DNA of 64,000 nucleotides, from the NCBI GenBank assembly GCA_963805705.1, contig CAWDVH010000005.1, positions 496,001-560,000 of the forward strand. Reading direction: 5' to 3'. A program made the translations under genes and the position numbers. This document shows, piece after piece, positions 26,178 through 34,568 of this stretch. The DNA comes from CAWDVH01 sp963805705. Lineage in GTDB: Bacteria; Actinomycetota; Actinomycetes; Streptosporangiales; Streptosporangiaceae. Numbering within the stretch: the first letter of the stretch is position 1; the number at the start of each line of letters is the position of its first letter. The notes beneath the pieces are model-generated. The model was not told the origin of the DNA. It worked only from the letters and a program-made list of their open reading frames with translations, and did not search any database.

Positions 26178-27332
26178 GTGGACGACGTCGAGACTGAGAT
26201 CCGCGGAACCTGCGCTCCCGGTTATGAGCCGGTCAGGGAGGCGTTCGCGGCCAACTTCGCCGAGCGCGGTGAGATCGGCGCGAGCTTCGCGGTCGTGGCG
26301 GCAGGCGAGCCGGTCGTGGAGCTGTGGGCAGGCTGGGCCGACCCGGGCCGGACCCGGCCGTGGCGCCAGGACACCCTGACCAATGTGTGGTCCACGACCA
26401 AGCCCATGACCGCGCTGTGCGCGCTCATCCTGATGGACCGCGGCGAGCTGGACCCGGACGCGCCGGTGGCGCGCTACTGGCCCCAGTTCGCGGCCGCCGG
26501 CAAGGCCGACATCCCGGTCCGGTGGGTCATGGGACACCGGGCCGGCCTGGCTGGCCTGACGGTTCCGGTCAGCGTGCCGGACTATTACGACTGGGGCAAG
26601 ATCACCGCCCTGCTCGCGGACCAGGAGCCGATGTGGAAACCGGGAACGGCGACCGGGTACCACGCGATCACATTCGGCTACCTGGTCGGAGAGGTCGTCC
26701 GGCGGATCAGCGGGCAGTCGCTCGGCCGGTTCTTCGGGTCGCAGGTCGCGGGCCCGCTCGACGCCGATTTCCACATCGGGCTGGCCGAGAGCGAGCTGCG
26801 CCGGTGCTCGGATGTGCAGGGAGTCCGGCCGTCGGAGGATGAGCAGGCCGCCGTGGCCCGGGCGTACGCGAGCGCTCACCCGGCCGCCATGGCCGCGCTG
26901 ACCAATCCGCCGCTGACCGGCGACGAGGCCAATGCGGCGGACTGGCGGATGGCCGAGATCCCGGCCGCGAACGGGCACGGAACCGCTCTCGCCCTGGCCA
27001 CGGTCTTCGGGAGCCTGACCGACGGATCGCAGCGCCTGATCCGTCGGTCCACGCTGCGGGCGGCCTGCACGGGCCAGGGCCGGTACACCGACCTGGTGCT
27101 CGGCTTCCCGCTGGAATTCGGGCTCGGCTTCGCCCTGTCCGGGCCCGAGCATCACTACGGGCCCAATCCCGTCGCGTTCGGCCACGACGGGTTCGGCGGC
27201 TCCGCGGTCGGCGCGGATCCCGACGCCGGGCTGGCCTTTGCCTACGTCATGAACCGGATGGGCCTGAACCTGACCGACGACCCGCGGAAGATGGCACTGA
27301 TCGACGCCGTCTACCGCAGCACCGGCCGCTAG
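26178..27332 (+). CDS. Serine hydrolase, EstB / class C beta-lactamase fold
   Basis: A protein of about 384 residues. The SxxK nucleophile motif is STTK in NVWSTTKPMTALCALILMD; the Tyr of the YxN-like element lies in TGYHAITFGYLVGE. The C-terminal FGHDGFGGS takes the place of the KTG box. This matches the beta-lactamase-related esterases (COG1680), which hydrolyse esters rather than antibiotics. No signal peptide, so probably cytosolic. The frame opens at a TTG (26121) and has an ATG at 26133; the GTG at 26178 lies 8 bases after GGAGAGG and is preferred with moderate confidence. Confidence 0.8.
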   Translation: MDDVETEIRGTCAPGYEPVREAFAANFAERGEIGASFAVVAAGEPVVELWAGWADPGRTRPWRQDTLTNVWSTTKPMTALCALILMDRGELDPDAPVARYWPQFAAAGKADIPVRWVMGHRAGLAGLTVPVSVPDYYDWGKITALLADQEPMWKPGTATGYHAITFGYLVGEVVRRISGQSLGRFFGSQVAGPLDADFHIGLAESELRRCSDVQGVRPSEDEQAAVARAYASAHPAAMAALTNPPLTGDEANAADWRMAEIPAANGHGTALALATVFGSLTDGSQRLIRRSTLRAACTGQGRYTDLVLGFPLEFGLGFALSGPEHHYGPNPVAFGHDGFGGSAVGADPDAGLAFAYVMNRMGLNLTDDPRKMALIDAVYRSTGR

Positions 27333-27394
27333 GACACCAGCACCGGCCGCCGGGGACAGCACCGGCCGCCGGGACAGCAGCGGCCGGTCAGGGG
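27317..27394. repeat. Tandem repeat at convergent gene ends
   Basis: About four imperfect copies of a 20-bp unit built on CAGCACCGGCCGCCGGGGA. The array starts inside the last codons of the serine hydrolase and ends inside the last codons of the leftward MFS gene. Confidence 0.65.
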
Positions 27395-28656
27395 ACGGGT
27401 GACTTCTGCGGCTCCGCCGACTCCGCCGGGCCGGCCAGTGAGGCGTTCCGCAGCGCCGGGATGAGCGCGGCCAGCAGCAGGGCTCCGCCGACGCAGGCCA
27501 GGCCGCCGCTCACGACCGAGGTCGTCAGCGAGGTCAGCTGGGCCACCGCGCCGGCCTCGGTATTTCCCAGCGCCGGAGCCGTCGTGACCTGGGCCAGGTA
27601 CAGGCTGCTGACCCGCCCGCGCAGCGTGTCCGGGGTGTAATGCTGCAGCAGCGTGTTCCGCAGGATCTCGGAGATCAGGTCACCCATCCCGGCCAGGGCC
27701 AGGAACGCGAGCCCGGCCGCCAGGTTCCTGGTCAGCCCGAAGCCGACGATGGCCGCTCCCCAGATGATGCCCGCGCCGATGACCACCAGGCCAGGCCGTC
27801 GCACGTGGCTGGTCCAGCCGCTTGTCGCCGCACCCACCAGCGCCCCGAGCCCGGGCGCGGCCGTCAGCAGGCCGAACGTGGCCGACCCGCCGTGGAAATG
27901 CTCGCTGGCCAGCGCCGGGAACAGTCCGGCTGGCATCCCGAAGATCATCGCGTTGGTGTCGATGAGCAGGATCCCGCACAGCACGCCGTTATGCCGGACA
28001 TACCGGAATCCCTCGGCGAGCGAGCGCCAGCCAGGGCGCTGGGCGCGGACGGTCGGCGGCAGCGGCCGCACGCCCAGCAGGGCGACGGCGAATACGGCGA
28101 AGCCCGCCGCGTCGAGCCCGTAGCACACCGCCAGGCCGGGCCCGGCGATCAGCAGGCCTGCCAGCGCGGGGCCGCCCAGATAGCCGAGCTGGCCGCCCAG
28201 CCCGTTCAGCGCGGCGGCGGCGGCCATCCGGGCGGGCCCGACCAGGGCCGGCGTGGCCGCGGTGGACGCGGGAGATCCGATACCGGCCAGCAGCCCGACC
28301 GCCAGGGTGATCACGAAGATCAGCCCGAGCCTCGGGTGCGCGAGCAGGCTGTTGGCGGCCAGCCCCGCGGCCAGCAGCGCCTGCGGCAGCAGGAGGACCA
28401 GGAGCAGCCTGCGCCGGTCATGCCGGTCGGCCAGCATCCCGCCTGCCATCAGGCCGATCAGCATGCCGAGGCCGGACGTCAGGTTGAGCAGCCCGACGGA
28501 CAGGGAAGAGTGGGTGAGCCCGTAGACCTGCCAGTTAGCGGCGGTGGTGGCTACCGCGGAACCACCGGTCGAAACGAACCGGCCCGCGTACAGGCGTCGA
28601 AAGTCACGGCTCTCCCGCAACGGTGTCACATCGATGACGATCTGCCCGACGTGCAT
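27388..28656 (-). CDS. MFS exporter, EntS-like
   Basis: A 422-residue major facilitator protein with about 12 helices. Features include LRESRDFRRLYAGRFVSTGGSAV before helix 1, motif A as GGMLADRHDRRRLL (about residues 72-85), and a symmetric second half with SEILRNTLLQ and LRGRVSSLY. The MFS_3 branch exports siderophores and drugs. No siderophore gene is adjacent, so the cargo is open. The frame also has an ATG at 28680; 28656 leaves the usual short cytosolic lead. It converges with the serine hydrolase. Confidence 0.85.
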   Translation of the reverse strand: MHVGQIVIDVTPLRESRDFRRLYAGRFVSTGGSAVATTAANWQVYGLTHSSLSVGLLNLTSGLGMLIGLMAGGMLADRHDRRRLLLVLLLPQALLAAGLAANSLLAHPRLGLIFVITLAVGLLAGIGSPASTAATPALVGPARMAAAAALNGLGGQLGYLGGPALAGLLIAGPGLAVCYGLDAAGFAVFAVALLGVRPLPPTVRAQRPGWRSLAEGFRYVRHNGVLCGILLIDTNAMIFGMPAGLFPALASEHFHGGSATFGLLTAAPGLGALVGAATSGWTSHVRRPGLVVIGAGIIWGAAIVGFGLTRNLAAGLAFLALAGMGDLISEILRNTLLQHYTPDTLRGRVSSLYLAQVTTAPALGNTEAGAVAQLTSLTTSVVSGGLACVGGALLLAALIPALRNASLAGPAESAEPQKSPVP

Positions 28657-28823
28657 GCCCCTCCGATACCTAGCGATCATTGCCCACCCTACGGATTCAG
28701 GGCAGGGACCCGTTCCGCTGGCGGCGATGAAGGCAGCCGCGGCGCCGGCGGCTGCGTAGACTCGAAGACGGCGCGGCGGCCCGCCTGTGGTGGGCGGCGC
28801 TGCGACAGCCGGTGGAGGTCTCG

Positions 28824-29129
28824 GTGGTACTGACGGCGCTTGCGGCCGCGATCGCGCAGCTCGCGGGTTTCTGGCACCTGGCCAGCCACTCCCTCACGAT
28901 GCCGTCAGGCCTGATGGCGCTGGCGGCACTGGCCCTGACCGGCATGGTCATCGCGATCCTGGCGCACGGCGCCAGGATCGCCGCGACGGTCACCGGCCGG
29001 CCGCTGATCAGCCGGGTCGCGGCGCTGCGGCGCAAGTCGTGGTGCGCGGCCTACCAGCGGCAGCTCAATCCCGATGCGGCGGGGCATGCCCGCCCGAGAG
29101 CACCCTCGGCGGCCCCGGCGGCCGCCTGA
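28824..29129 (+). CDS. Small membrane protein next to the YidC-like gene (DUF6412-like)
   Basis: About 101 residues. Two hydrophobic segments (VVLTALAAAIAQLAGFWHLA and GLMALAALALTGMVIAILAHG) are followed by a basic stretch and NPDAAGHARPRAPSAAP. The PDA.G..RPRAPG ending and the position just before a YidC-family gene recall the small DUF6412 proteins of actinomycetes; this identification is from memory. The GTG at 28824 has GGAGG six bases ahead; the GTG at 28812 is less well placed. Confidence 0.65.
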   Translation: MVLTALAAAIAQLAGFWHLASHSLTMPSGLMALAALALTGMVIAILAHGARIAATVTGRPLISRVAALRRKSWCAAYQRQLNPDAAGHARPRAPSAAPAAA

Positions 29130-29261
29130 CCGCCCGCCTCCTACGCTCCGGCCTGGCCGGCCGCGCCCGCTTCCCGAGCCCGGCCGCCGCCGGTGCGCGG
29201 CGCGCCTCGCGGCCGCCTCCAGCAGTCATCCGCATCTGCGACCCGCTGGAGGGTTCTGGTC

Positions 29262-30029
29262 ATGTCTGGTCTTCTCGGCGTCCCGATTGGCGCTGCTTAC
29301 CACGTTGTCAACGTCCTTACCCTGTTGCTCACCCCGCTGGCCGGCGGCCTGGCCACCGCGGCGGCGATCGTCGTGTTCACCGCCGCCGTGCGCCTGCTCC
29401 TGCTGCCGCTCAGCTACTACTCGCTGCGCGGCCAGGCCAGCATGTCCGCCCTGCTGCCGCAGGTCCGGGAGCTGCAGAAACGTTATGCCCGGCAGCCCGA
29501 CCGGCTGCAACGCGAGCTGGGCGCTCTCTACCGGCAGGAGGGCACCGGCCTGCTCAGCGGCTGCCTGCCGCTGCTGGTGCAGCTGCCGTTCTTCAGCGTC
29601 ATGTACCGGCTGTTCCTGTCCGGTACCGTCAACGGCCGGCCCAGCGACCTGCTGCACCGTGACCTGCTCGGCACGCCGCTGGGCAGCCACTGGCTCACCG
29701 GGGCCGGCCCGCTGTCCGGCCAGGGCCTGGTCTTCCTCGGCCTGTTCGCGCTGCTGGCCGTGGTGGCCGTGCTCACCGCCCGCACCGCCCGGCAGGCCGC
29801 CGCGGCCAGCGGGCCAGGCCAGGGCGGCGGGGCGGCCCCGGCCAGCGGGGCGCTCGGCGCTCTCGGCCGGGTCCTCCCGTACTCGACTCTGGTGATCGCC
29901 GCTGTCGTGCCGCTAGCCGCGGGGATCTACCTGCTCACGACCACGACGTGGACCGTGGCGGAGCGGGCTGTCCTGCGGCGCAGGGTGCTGCCTCAGCGCG
30001 GACCGGATCCGGGGCCCGCCGTGGCGTAG
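29262..30029 (+). CDS. YidC/Oxa1-family membrane insertase, short paralogue
   Basis: A 255-residue insertase-fold protein. After a first helix come AAAIVVFTAAVRLLLLPLSYYSLR, in which the Arg in the hydrophilic groove is kept, and the cytosolic loop with VRELQKRYARQPDRLQRELGALYRQEG. The pattern LLSGCLPLLVQLPFFSVMYRLF follows, then two more helices. It inserts or folds membrane proteins. The housekeeping YidC of actinobacteria is longer and sits beside rnpA/jag, so this looks like an accessory copy. SD GGAGGG precedes the ATG. Confidence 0.85.
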   Translation: MSGLLGVPIGAAYHVVNVLTLLLTPLAGGLATAAAIVVFTAAVRLLLLPLSYYSLRGQASMSALLPQVRELQKRYARQPDRLQRELGALYRQEGTGLLSGCLPLLVQLPFFSVMYRLFLSGTVNGRPSDLLHRDLLGTPLGSHWLTGAGPLSGQGLVFLGLFALLAVVAVLTARTARQAAAASGPGQGGGAAPASGALGALGRVLPYSTLVIAAVVPLAAGIYLLTTTTWTVAERAVLRRRVLPQRGPDPGPAVA

Positions 30030-30046
30030 GCGACCGGGGCGGCAGG

Positions 30047-30926
30047 TCACCGCCAGATGCCCGCGGCCACCGCCTCGAGGACCGACTCATCACCCGCGTA
30101 GGCACCCTCGGGCCGGGGCCAGTGCGTGACGGCATCGGTGAATCCGAGATCGGCGGCCCGGCCGGCCGCGTCGGCGAAGTATGCGGCGCTCGACAGCGAG
30201 AAGACCGGCGCGGCGTCCAGGGACAGGTACCTGCGCACCTCGGCCGGCGGCAGCGGCCTGGGCCAGCGCCTGATCGAACTGGCCGGCGCCGGCGGCCACC
30301 GCGCGCCACCAGGTGTCCAGGTCATCGGTCCGGGTGCCGGTCGTCACCCAGCCCTGGCCCAGCCGCGCGGCGATCCGCATCGACCGCGGCCCGTTCGCCG
30401 CCACCACGAACGGCACCCGCGGCTGCTGCACGCATCCCGGCACGTTCCGGGCGTCGACGGCCTCGTAGTACGTGCCGCGCCAGGTGACCCGGTCCCGGCG
30501 CAGCAGCAGGTCGAGCAGGTCGGCGAACTCGGTGAACCGGTCGACCCGCTCCCTGGCCGCCAGCGGCGGGGTGCCGAGCACGGCGGTGTCGAAGCTGTCG
30601 CCGCCGGCGCCCGCGCCCAGGCCGAGCAGCAGCCGGCCGCCGCTGATGTCGTCCAGCGCGGTCAGCTGGCGGGCGAAGCTCACCGGGTGCCGGAAGTTCG
30701 GCGAGGCGACCAGCGTGCCCAGCGAGATCCGCGAGGTCACCATCGCGGCCGCGGTCAGCGTGGGGACGGCGTCGAACCACGGGCCATCCACCAGATCGCG
30801 CCAGCCGAGGTGGTCGTAGGTCCAGGCATGATCGAACCCGTAGTCCTCCGCGAGCCGCCAGCGCCGCTCCGCCTGCCGCCAGCGCAGGTCAGGGAGGATC
30901 ACGATGCCAAGGCGCACGAGCGGCAT
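30047..30926 (-). pseudogene. LLM-class F420/flavin-dependent oxidoreductase, frameshifted
   Basis: The upstream frame gives the N-terminal two thirds of a luciferase-like TIM-barrel protein: IVILPDLRWRQAERRWRLAED, SLGTLVASPNFRHPV, then SGGRLLLGLGAG and QGWVTTGTRT. It is in register until GQFDQALAQ. The remainder (VRRYLSLDAAPVFSLSSAAY, then ADLGFTDAVTHWPRPEG) is in another frame. A single extra C in the GC-rich run around 30250-30262 would explain it. Mutation and sequencing error are both possible. Confidence 0.75.
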
Positions 30927-31022
30927 GCTAGCCGCCGGCCGCAGAGCAACTAATCCTGGGCTGGGAGCCCACCCCGCCGGAGCCAATGAAAGAAGGCCAG
31001 CCGGGCTCGGCGGACGAGCCGG

Positions 31023-31586
31023 CTAGCGCGCCACGCGGTAGCGCAGGTAGACGACTCTCGAGCTGAAGGTGCGGGTCTCCATGAGTTCGAGATCCACCCG
31101 GCGCTCGCGCTGGGGAAAGAACGGAATGCCACCGCCAACCAGCACCGGGTAGACCCTGGCCCGGTACTCGTCGATCAGGCCCAGCGCGGCCGCCTCGGCG
31201 GCGAGAGCCGCGCCGCCGATCGCGATGTCGCCCTCCGCCGGATCGGCTCGCAACCGCTCGATCTCCTCGCCCAGGCCGCCGGAGGCCAGGCGGGCATGGC
31301 CTTGCACCGCCGGCAGCGTGGTGGAGAACACCACCTTCGGGAGCGGCTTCCAGATCGCGGCCCACTCGAGCATTGAGTCGTCGAGCGATGGATCCTGGTC
31401 GGCGGTCTCCCAGTACAGCATCGTCTCGTACAGTCCTCGTCCCAGCAGGTGGACGCCGACCTCTCGTATCTCGTCGGTGACGAAGCGAAAGACCTCCTCG
31501 TCGGGCGCCGTCCAGCCGAAGCCGCCGTCCGGCCCGACGATGTAGCCGTCCAGTGAGACGCCCATCGAATAGGTCACGCTGCGCAT
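31023..31586 (-). CDS. Dihydrofolate reductase-family (RibD C-terminal) protein
   Basis: A 187-residue protein with the RibD_C/DHFR-like fold: MRSVTYSMGVSLDGYIVGPDG at the start, LLGRGLYETMLYW near residue 48, and the NADPH-binding EGDIAIGGAALAAEAAALGLIDEYRARVYPVLVGGG region. Members are NADPH-dependent reductases, most of unknown substrate; true DHFR activity is unlikely. A GAGGAGG ribosome site stands before the ATG. Confidence 0.83.
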   Translation of the reverse strand: MRSVTYSMGVSLDGYIVGPDGGFGWTAPDEEVFRFVTDEIREVGVHLLGRGLYETMLYWETADQDPSLDDSMLEWAAIWKPLPKVVFSTTLPAVQGHARLASGGLGEEIERLRADPAEGDIAIGGAALAAEAAALGLIDEYRARVYPVLVGGGIPFFPQRERRVDLELMETRTFSSRVVYLRYRVAR

Positions 31587-31685
31587 CAGAAGTCCTCCTC
31601 GGCAACGGGATCGACACTACGATCGCCGGACGCCGCAGGACTGATCGCGGCTCGCGGGACCGGGCAGACGCTGCCGGCTACGGCA

Positions 31686-32849
31686 CTAGTTACTGATCTT
31701 GCTGGATGGCTTGCGCCATTCGATGGTAGGCAGCATGGCCTCGGGACGGGCCCGGTGCGCGTACCGCTTGGTGATCTCGAACAGCGAGTCGATCAGGGTG
31801 TCCGACAGCAGGTGCGGCTCGAGCCCGAGTTCCACGAGCCCGTGATGCACCACGTTGTAGTGGTGGTTCTCGAGCTCGACGCGCGGGTTCTCCAGGTGCT
31901 GGATCCTGACCTTGTCCGGGCTGACCTTGGCGATGGTCTCGGCGATCTGGGTGATGGACAGCGACTCGGTCATCTGGTTGAAGACGCGGAACTCGCCCCG
32001 GTCGGCCGGATTCTCGCAGGCGAGCTGGAGACAGCGCACCGTGTCCCTGATCTCGATCAGGCCGCGGGTCTGGCTGCCGTTGCCGTAGACGGTGAGCGGC
32101 TGGCCGATCACCGACTGGATGACGAAGCGGTTCAGCACCGTGCCGAACACCGCGTCGTAGTCGAAGCGGGTCGCCAGCCGGTCGTCCCTGGCGGTCTCGG
32201 GAGTCTGCTGCCCGTACACCACGCCCTGATTGAGGTCGGTGGCGCGCAGCCCCCAGATCCGGCAGGCGAACTCGATGTTGTGACTGTCATGCACCTTGGA
32301 CAAGTGGTAGAAGGAGCCCGGCCGCTTGGGGAACAGGACCCGGTCCTTGCGGCCCTTGTGCTCCAGCTCCAGCCAGCCCTCCTCGATGTCGATGTTGGGG
32401 GTGCCGTACTCGCCCATCGTGCCGAGCTTGACCAGGTGAATGTCCGGATTGATCTCAGCGATCGCATACAGCAGGTTCAGGTTGCCCACCACGTTGTTGA
32501 CCTGCGTGTAGACGGCATGCTTGCGGTCGACCATCGAGTAGGGGGCGGCGCGCTGCTCGGCGAAGTGCACCACGGCCTCGGGCGCGAACTCGCTGACCAT
32601 GTGGCTGGTGAAATCCGCGTCGCACAGGTCGCCCACGTAGCAGGCGATCTGCTGGCCGGTCAGCTCGCGCCAGGCACGCACCCTGGTCTGCAAGGGCTCG
32701 ATCGGCACGAGGCTGTCCACGCCCATCTCGAAGTCGTAGCCCCGGCGGGCGAAGTTGTCCGCGACGGCGACCTGGTGGCCGACCTCCGACAGGTGCAGCG
32801 CCGTCGGCCAGCCGAGGTAGCCGTCTCCCCCCAACACCAGAATCTTCAT
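31686..32849 (-). CDS. NAD-dependent epimerase, UDP-sulfoquinovose synthase-like
   Basis: A 387-residue extended SDR. The NAD site is GGDGYLG (residues 8-14) and the catalytic YHLSK carries Tyr and Lys. The distinctive blocks HFAEQRAAPYSM, LGTMGEYGTPNIDIEEG and RFDYDAVFGTVLNRF are those of SQD1/SqdB enzymes, which convert UDP-glucose and sulfite to UDP-sulfoquinovose, the donor for sulfolipid or sulfated glycan. Whether this homologue uses sulfite is an inference. It is divergent from a GtrA gene and near a GT2 and a second epimerase, fitting a surface-glycan locus. Confidence 0.85.
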   Translation of the reverse strand: MKILVLGGDGYLGWPTALHLSEVGHQVAVADNFARRGYDFEMGVDSLVPIEPLQTRVRAWRELTGQQIACYVGDLCDADFTSHMVSEFAPEAVVHFAEQRAAPYSMVDRKHAVYTQVNNVVGNLNLLYAIAEINPDIHLVKLGTMGEYGTPNIDIEEGWLELEHKGRKDRVLFPKRPGSFYHLSKVHDSHNIEFACRIWGLRATDLNQGVVYGQQTPETARDDRLATRFDYDAVFGTVLNRFVIQSVIGQPLTVYGNGSQTRGLIEIRDTVRCLQLACENPADRGEFRVFNQMTESLSITQIAETIAKVSPDKVRIQHLENPRVELENHHYNVVHHGLVELGLEPHLLSDTLIDSLFEITKRYAHRARPEAMLPTIEWRKPSSKISN

Positions 32850-33001
32850 GACCTAACTCCTGCTCCCCCCTGCCTGTCCGCGTGTGCGCCGCGACATTGC
32901 GGGCAATGGAATCCAGTCCTCGGCAGGTTCCCGTACTGTATACCTGTCATATTGAAGCATCCGTTATACCCGATAAATACCCTCGTCAAACTAGGAAATT
33001 G

Positions 33002-33676
33002 ATGACACTGGCACGCCCGAAAATTGTCGATGCAGCGTGGCTCATGCTGCCAGGATCGCTGCGGCGCAGGCTCCGCAGCCGGACCGGAAAGCGCTTCGTC
33101 AGGTTCGTGCCCGTCTCGATCGCCGCCGTGATCTCCAGCCAGGTCACGCTGGCCTTCCTGGTCGGCGTCACCCGGGTGGCGGCCGGAGTGTCGGCGATCA
33201 TCGCCTCGATGGTCGGTGCCGGGGTGAGCTACGTGCTCAGCCGCTGGGCCTGGGAGCGCAAGGGCAGGCCGGATGTGCTCAGGGAGACGCTGCCGTTCTG
33301 GGCGGTGTCGGTCAGCGCGTGGATCGTGCTGGGCCTGGCCAGTCATTATGCAAGCGTATGGGCGGTATCAGCGGGTCTTGGCCACTGGCAGCGGGTCCTG
33401 GTCGTGAACGTGGCCTACTTCCTGGCCAACTGCGTGACCTTCGTCAGCCGGTTCGTGTTCTTCCATTACATCCTCTTCGCGGACCGCGGGCCCAAGGCCG
33501 GGTCCGCCGCGGCACCGCCCGGCGGCCCGGCGAGAACCGGCGGCCAGGGGGCGTCTGGCGGACAGGCGGCCGCTGGCGGCCGGACGGCACCGGGCGACCC
33601 GGAAGCGCTGACGCTGGCCGCTACCTCGATTCCGGTGCCCGGGACCGGGTCGTCCCAGCCTGGCCAGTCGGCCTGA
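33002..33676 (+). CDS. GtrA-family membrane protein
   Basis: A 224-residue protein with four hydrophobic helices between residues 35 and 160 (AAVISSQVTLAFLVGV, SAIIASMVGAGVSYVLSR, LPFWAVSVSAWIVLGLA, VLVVNVAYFLANCVTFVSRF). The SYVLSRWAWE and FVSRFVFF elements are typical. GtrA proteins move or present polyprenyl-linked sugars across the membrane. The C-terminal 60 residues are Gly/Ala/Pro-rich. The 3' end overlaps the converging GT2 gene by 56 bp. The ATG at 33002 starts the family-like part. Confidence 0.85.
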   Translation: MTLARPKIVDAAWLMLPGSLRRRLRSRTGKRFVRFVPVSIAAVISSQVTLAFLVGVTRVAAGVSAIIASMVGAGVSYVLSRWAWERKGRPDVLRETLPFWAVSVSAWIVLGLASHYASVWAVSAGLGHWQRVLVVNVAYFLANCVTFVSRFVFFHYILFADRGPKAGSAAAPPGGPARTGGQGASGGQAAAGGRTAPGDPEALTLAATSIPVPGTGSSQPGQSA

Positions 33677-34568
33677 CGCCCGCAGCCCGCCCAGACTGTC
33701 CTGCCCCGTCCGGGCCCGGCGCTGCTGCCCCCTCCGGGCCTGGCGCTGCTCGCGTCCCGCCGGAGGCCGCCGGTAAGCGGGCTGTGCGGCGCCGGCGCTC
33801 GCGCAGCCAGGTCCCGCCGATCACGTTGGCGAAGTGCAGCGCGTAGAAGACGTTGTGGCCCTTCTTGCTCTGGCCGACCTTGCGCTTGTGAATGGTCGCC
33901 GGCCGCTCCGCGACCCGGTAGCCATGCGTGATCACGCCGATCAGCAACTCGGCCGACTGATACTGCGGCTGCCTCAGGCTGACCGCCCCGGTCACCTCCG
34001 CCCGCATCGCCCGCAGCCCGAAGGACGGGTCGCTGACCCGCTGGCCGGTCAGCAGGCTGATGGTCAGCGCGAATACGCGCACTCCGAGCTTGCGGAGCGG
34101 GTCAGTGGTCTCCTCGCTGCCCATCGTGCGTGACCCGGTCACGAAATCGGCTTCCCCGGCGAGGATCGGCGCGAGCAGCTGCCCGATTTCCGCGGGGTTG
34201 TACTGGCCATCAGCGTCGGTTGTCACGATGTACTGGGCGCCGCCCTCGCGGGCGAGCCGGTAGCCCAGGCGCAGGGCCGCGCCCTGGCCGCGGTTGACTG
34301 GCACATCACAGACCAGCGCGCCGGCCGCCTCGGCCTCCTTGACCGTGCCGTCCATGGCGCCGTCCGATACCACGATCTTCGCGACCGTCAGCCCGCTGAC
34401 CGCCTCCGGCAGTGCCTCGATGACCGGGCCGATCGCGCCCTCCTCGTTATACGCGGCGATCACGATGGCCAGGGGAGGGAGCTCTGTGGCCCTGGTGCCG
34501 TACTGGCCGGTGAACGCGAGCGCGGCCGCGTTGTCGATGGCCTCGTTGTCGATATGAGCGGCGGTCAA
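33621..34568 (-). CDS. Family 2 glycosyltransferase, polyprenol-phosphate type
   Basis: A protein of about 315 residues resembling dolichol/polyprenol-phosphate sugar transferases: LAIVIAAYNEEGAIGPVI, VVSDGAMDGTVKEA, NRGQGAALRLGYR and the metal-binding TTDADGQYNP. No C-terminal membrane helices are present, and a Pro/Gly-rich tail ends the protein. Paired with a GtrA flippase, it may load a sugar on a lipid carrier for use outside. The TTG at 34568 overlaps the upstream stop as TTGA and has GGAGGC before it; the ATG at 34595 is the alternative. Confidence 0.83.
   Translation of the reverse strand: MTAAHIDNEAIDNAAALAFTGQYGTRATELPPLAIVIAAYNEEGAIGPVIEALPEAVSGLTVAKIVVSDGAMDGTVKEAEAAGALVCDVPVNRGQGAALRLGYRLAREGGAQYIVTTDADGQYNPAEIGQLLAPILAGEADFVTGSRTMGSEETTDPLRKLGVRVFALTISLLTGQRVSDPSFGLRAMRAEVTGAVSLRQPQYQSAELLIGVITHGYRVAERPATIHKRKVGQSKKGHNVFYALHFANVIGGTWLRERRRRTARLPAASGGTRAAPGPEGAAAPGPDGAGQSGRAAGVRPTGQAGTTRSRAPESR

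Noticed and set aside
30126..30953. A 275-codon rightward frame
   Set aside because: Antisense to the LLM oxidoreductase; composition is shadow-like.
31755..33002. A 415-codon rightward frame
   Set aside because: Antisense to the sulfoquinovose-synthase-like gene, which has clear motifs.
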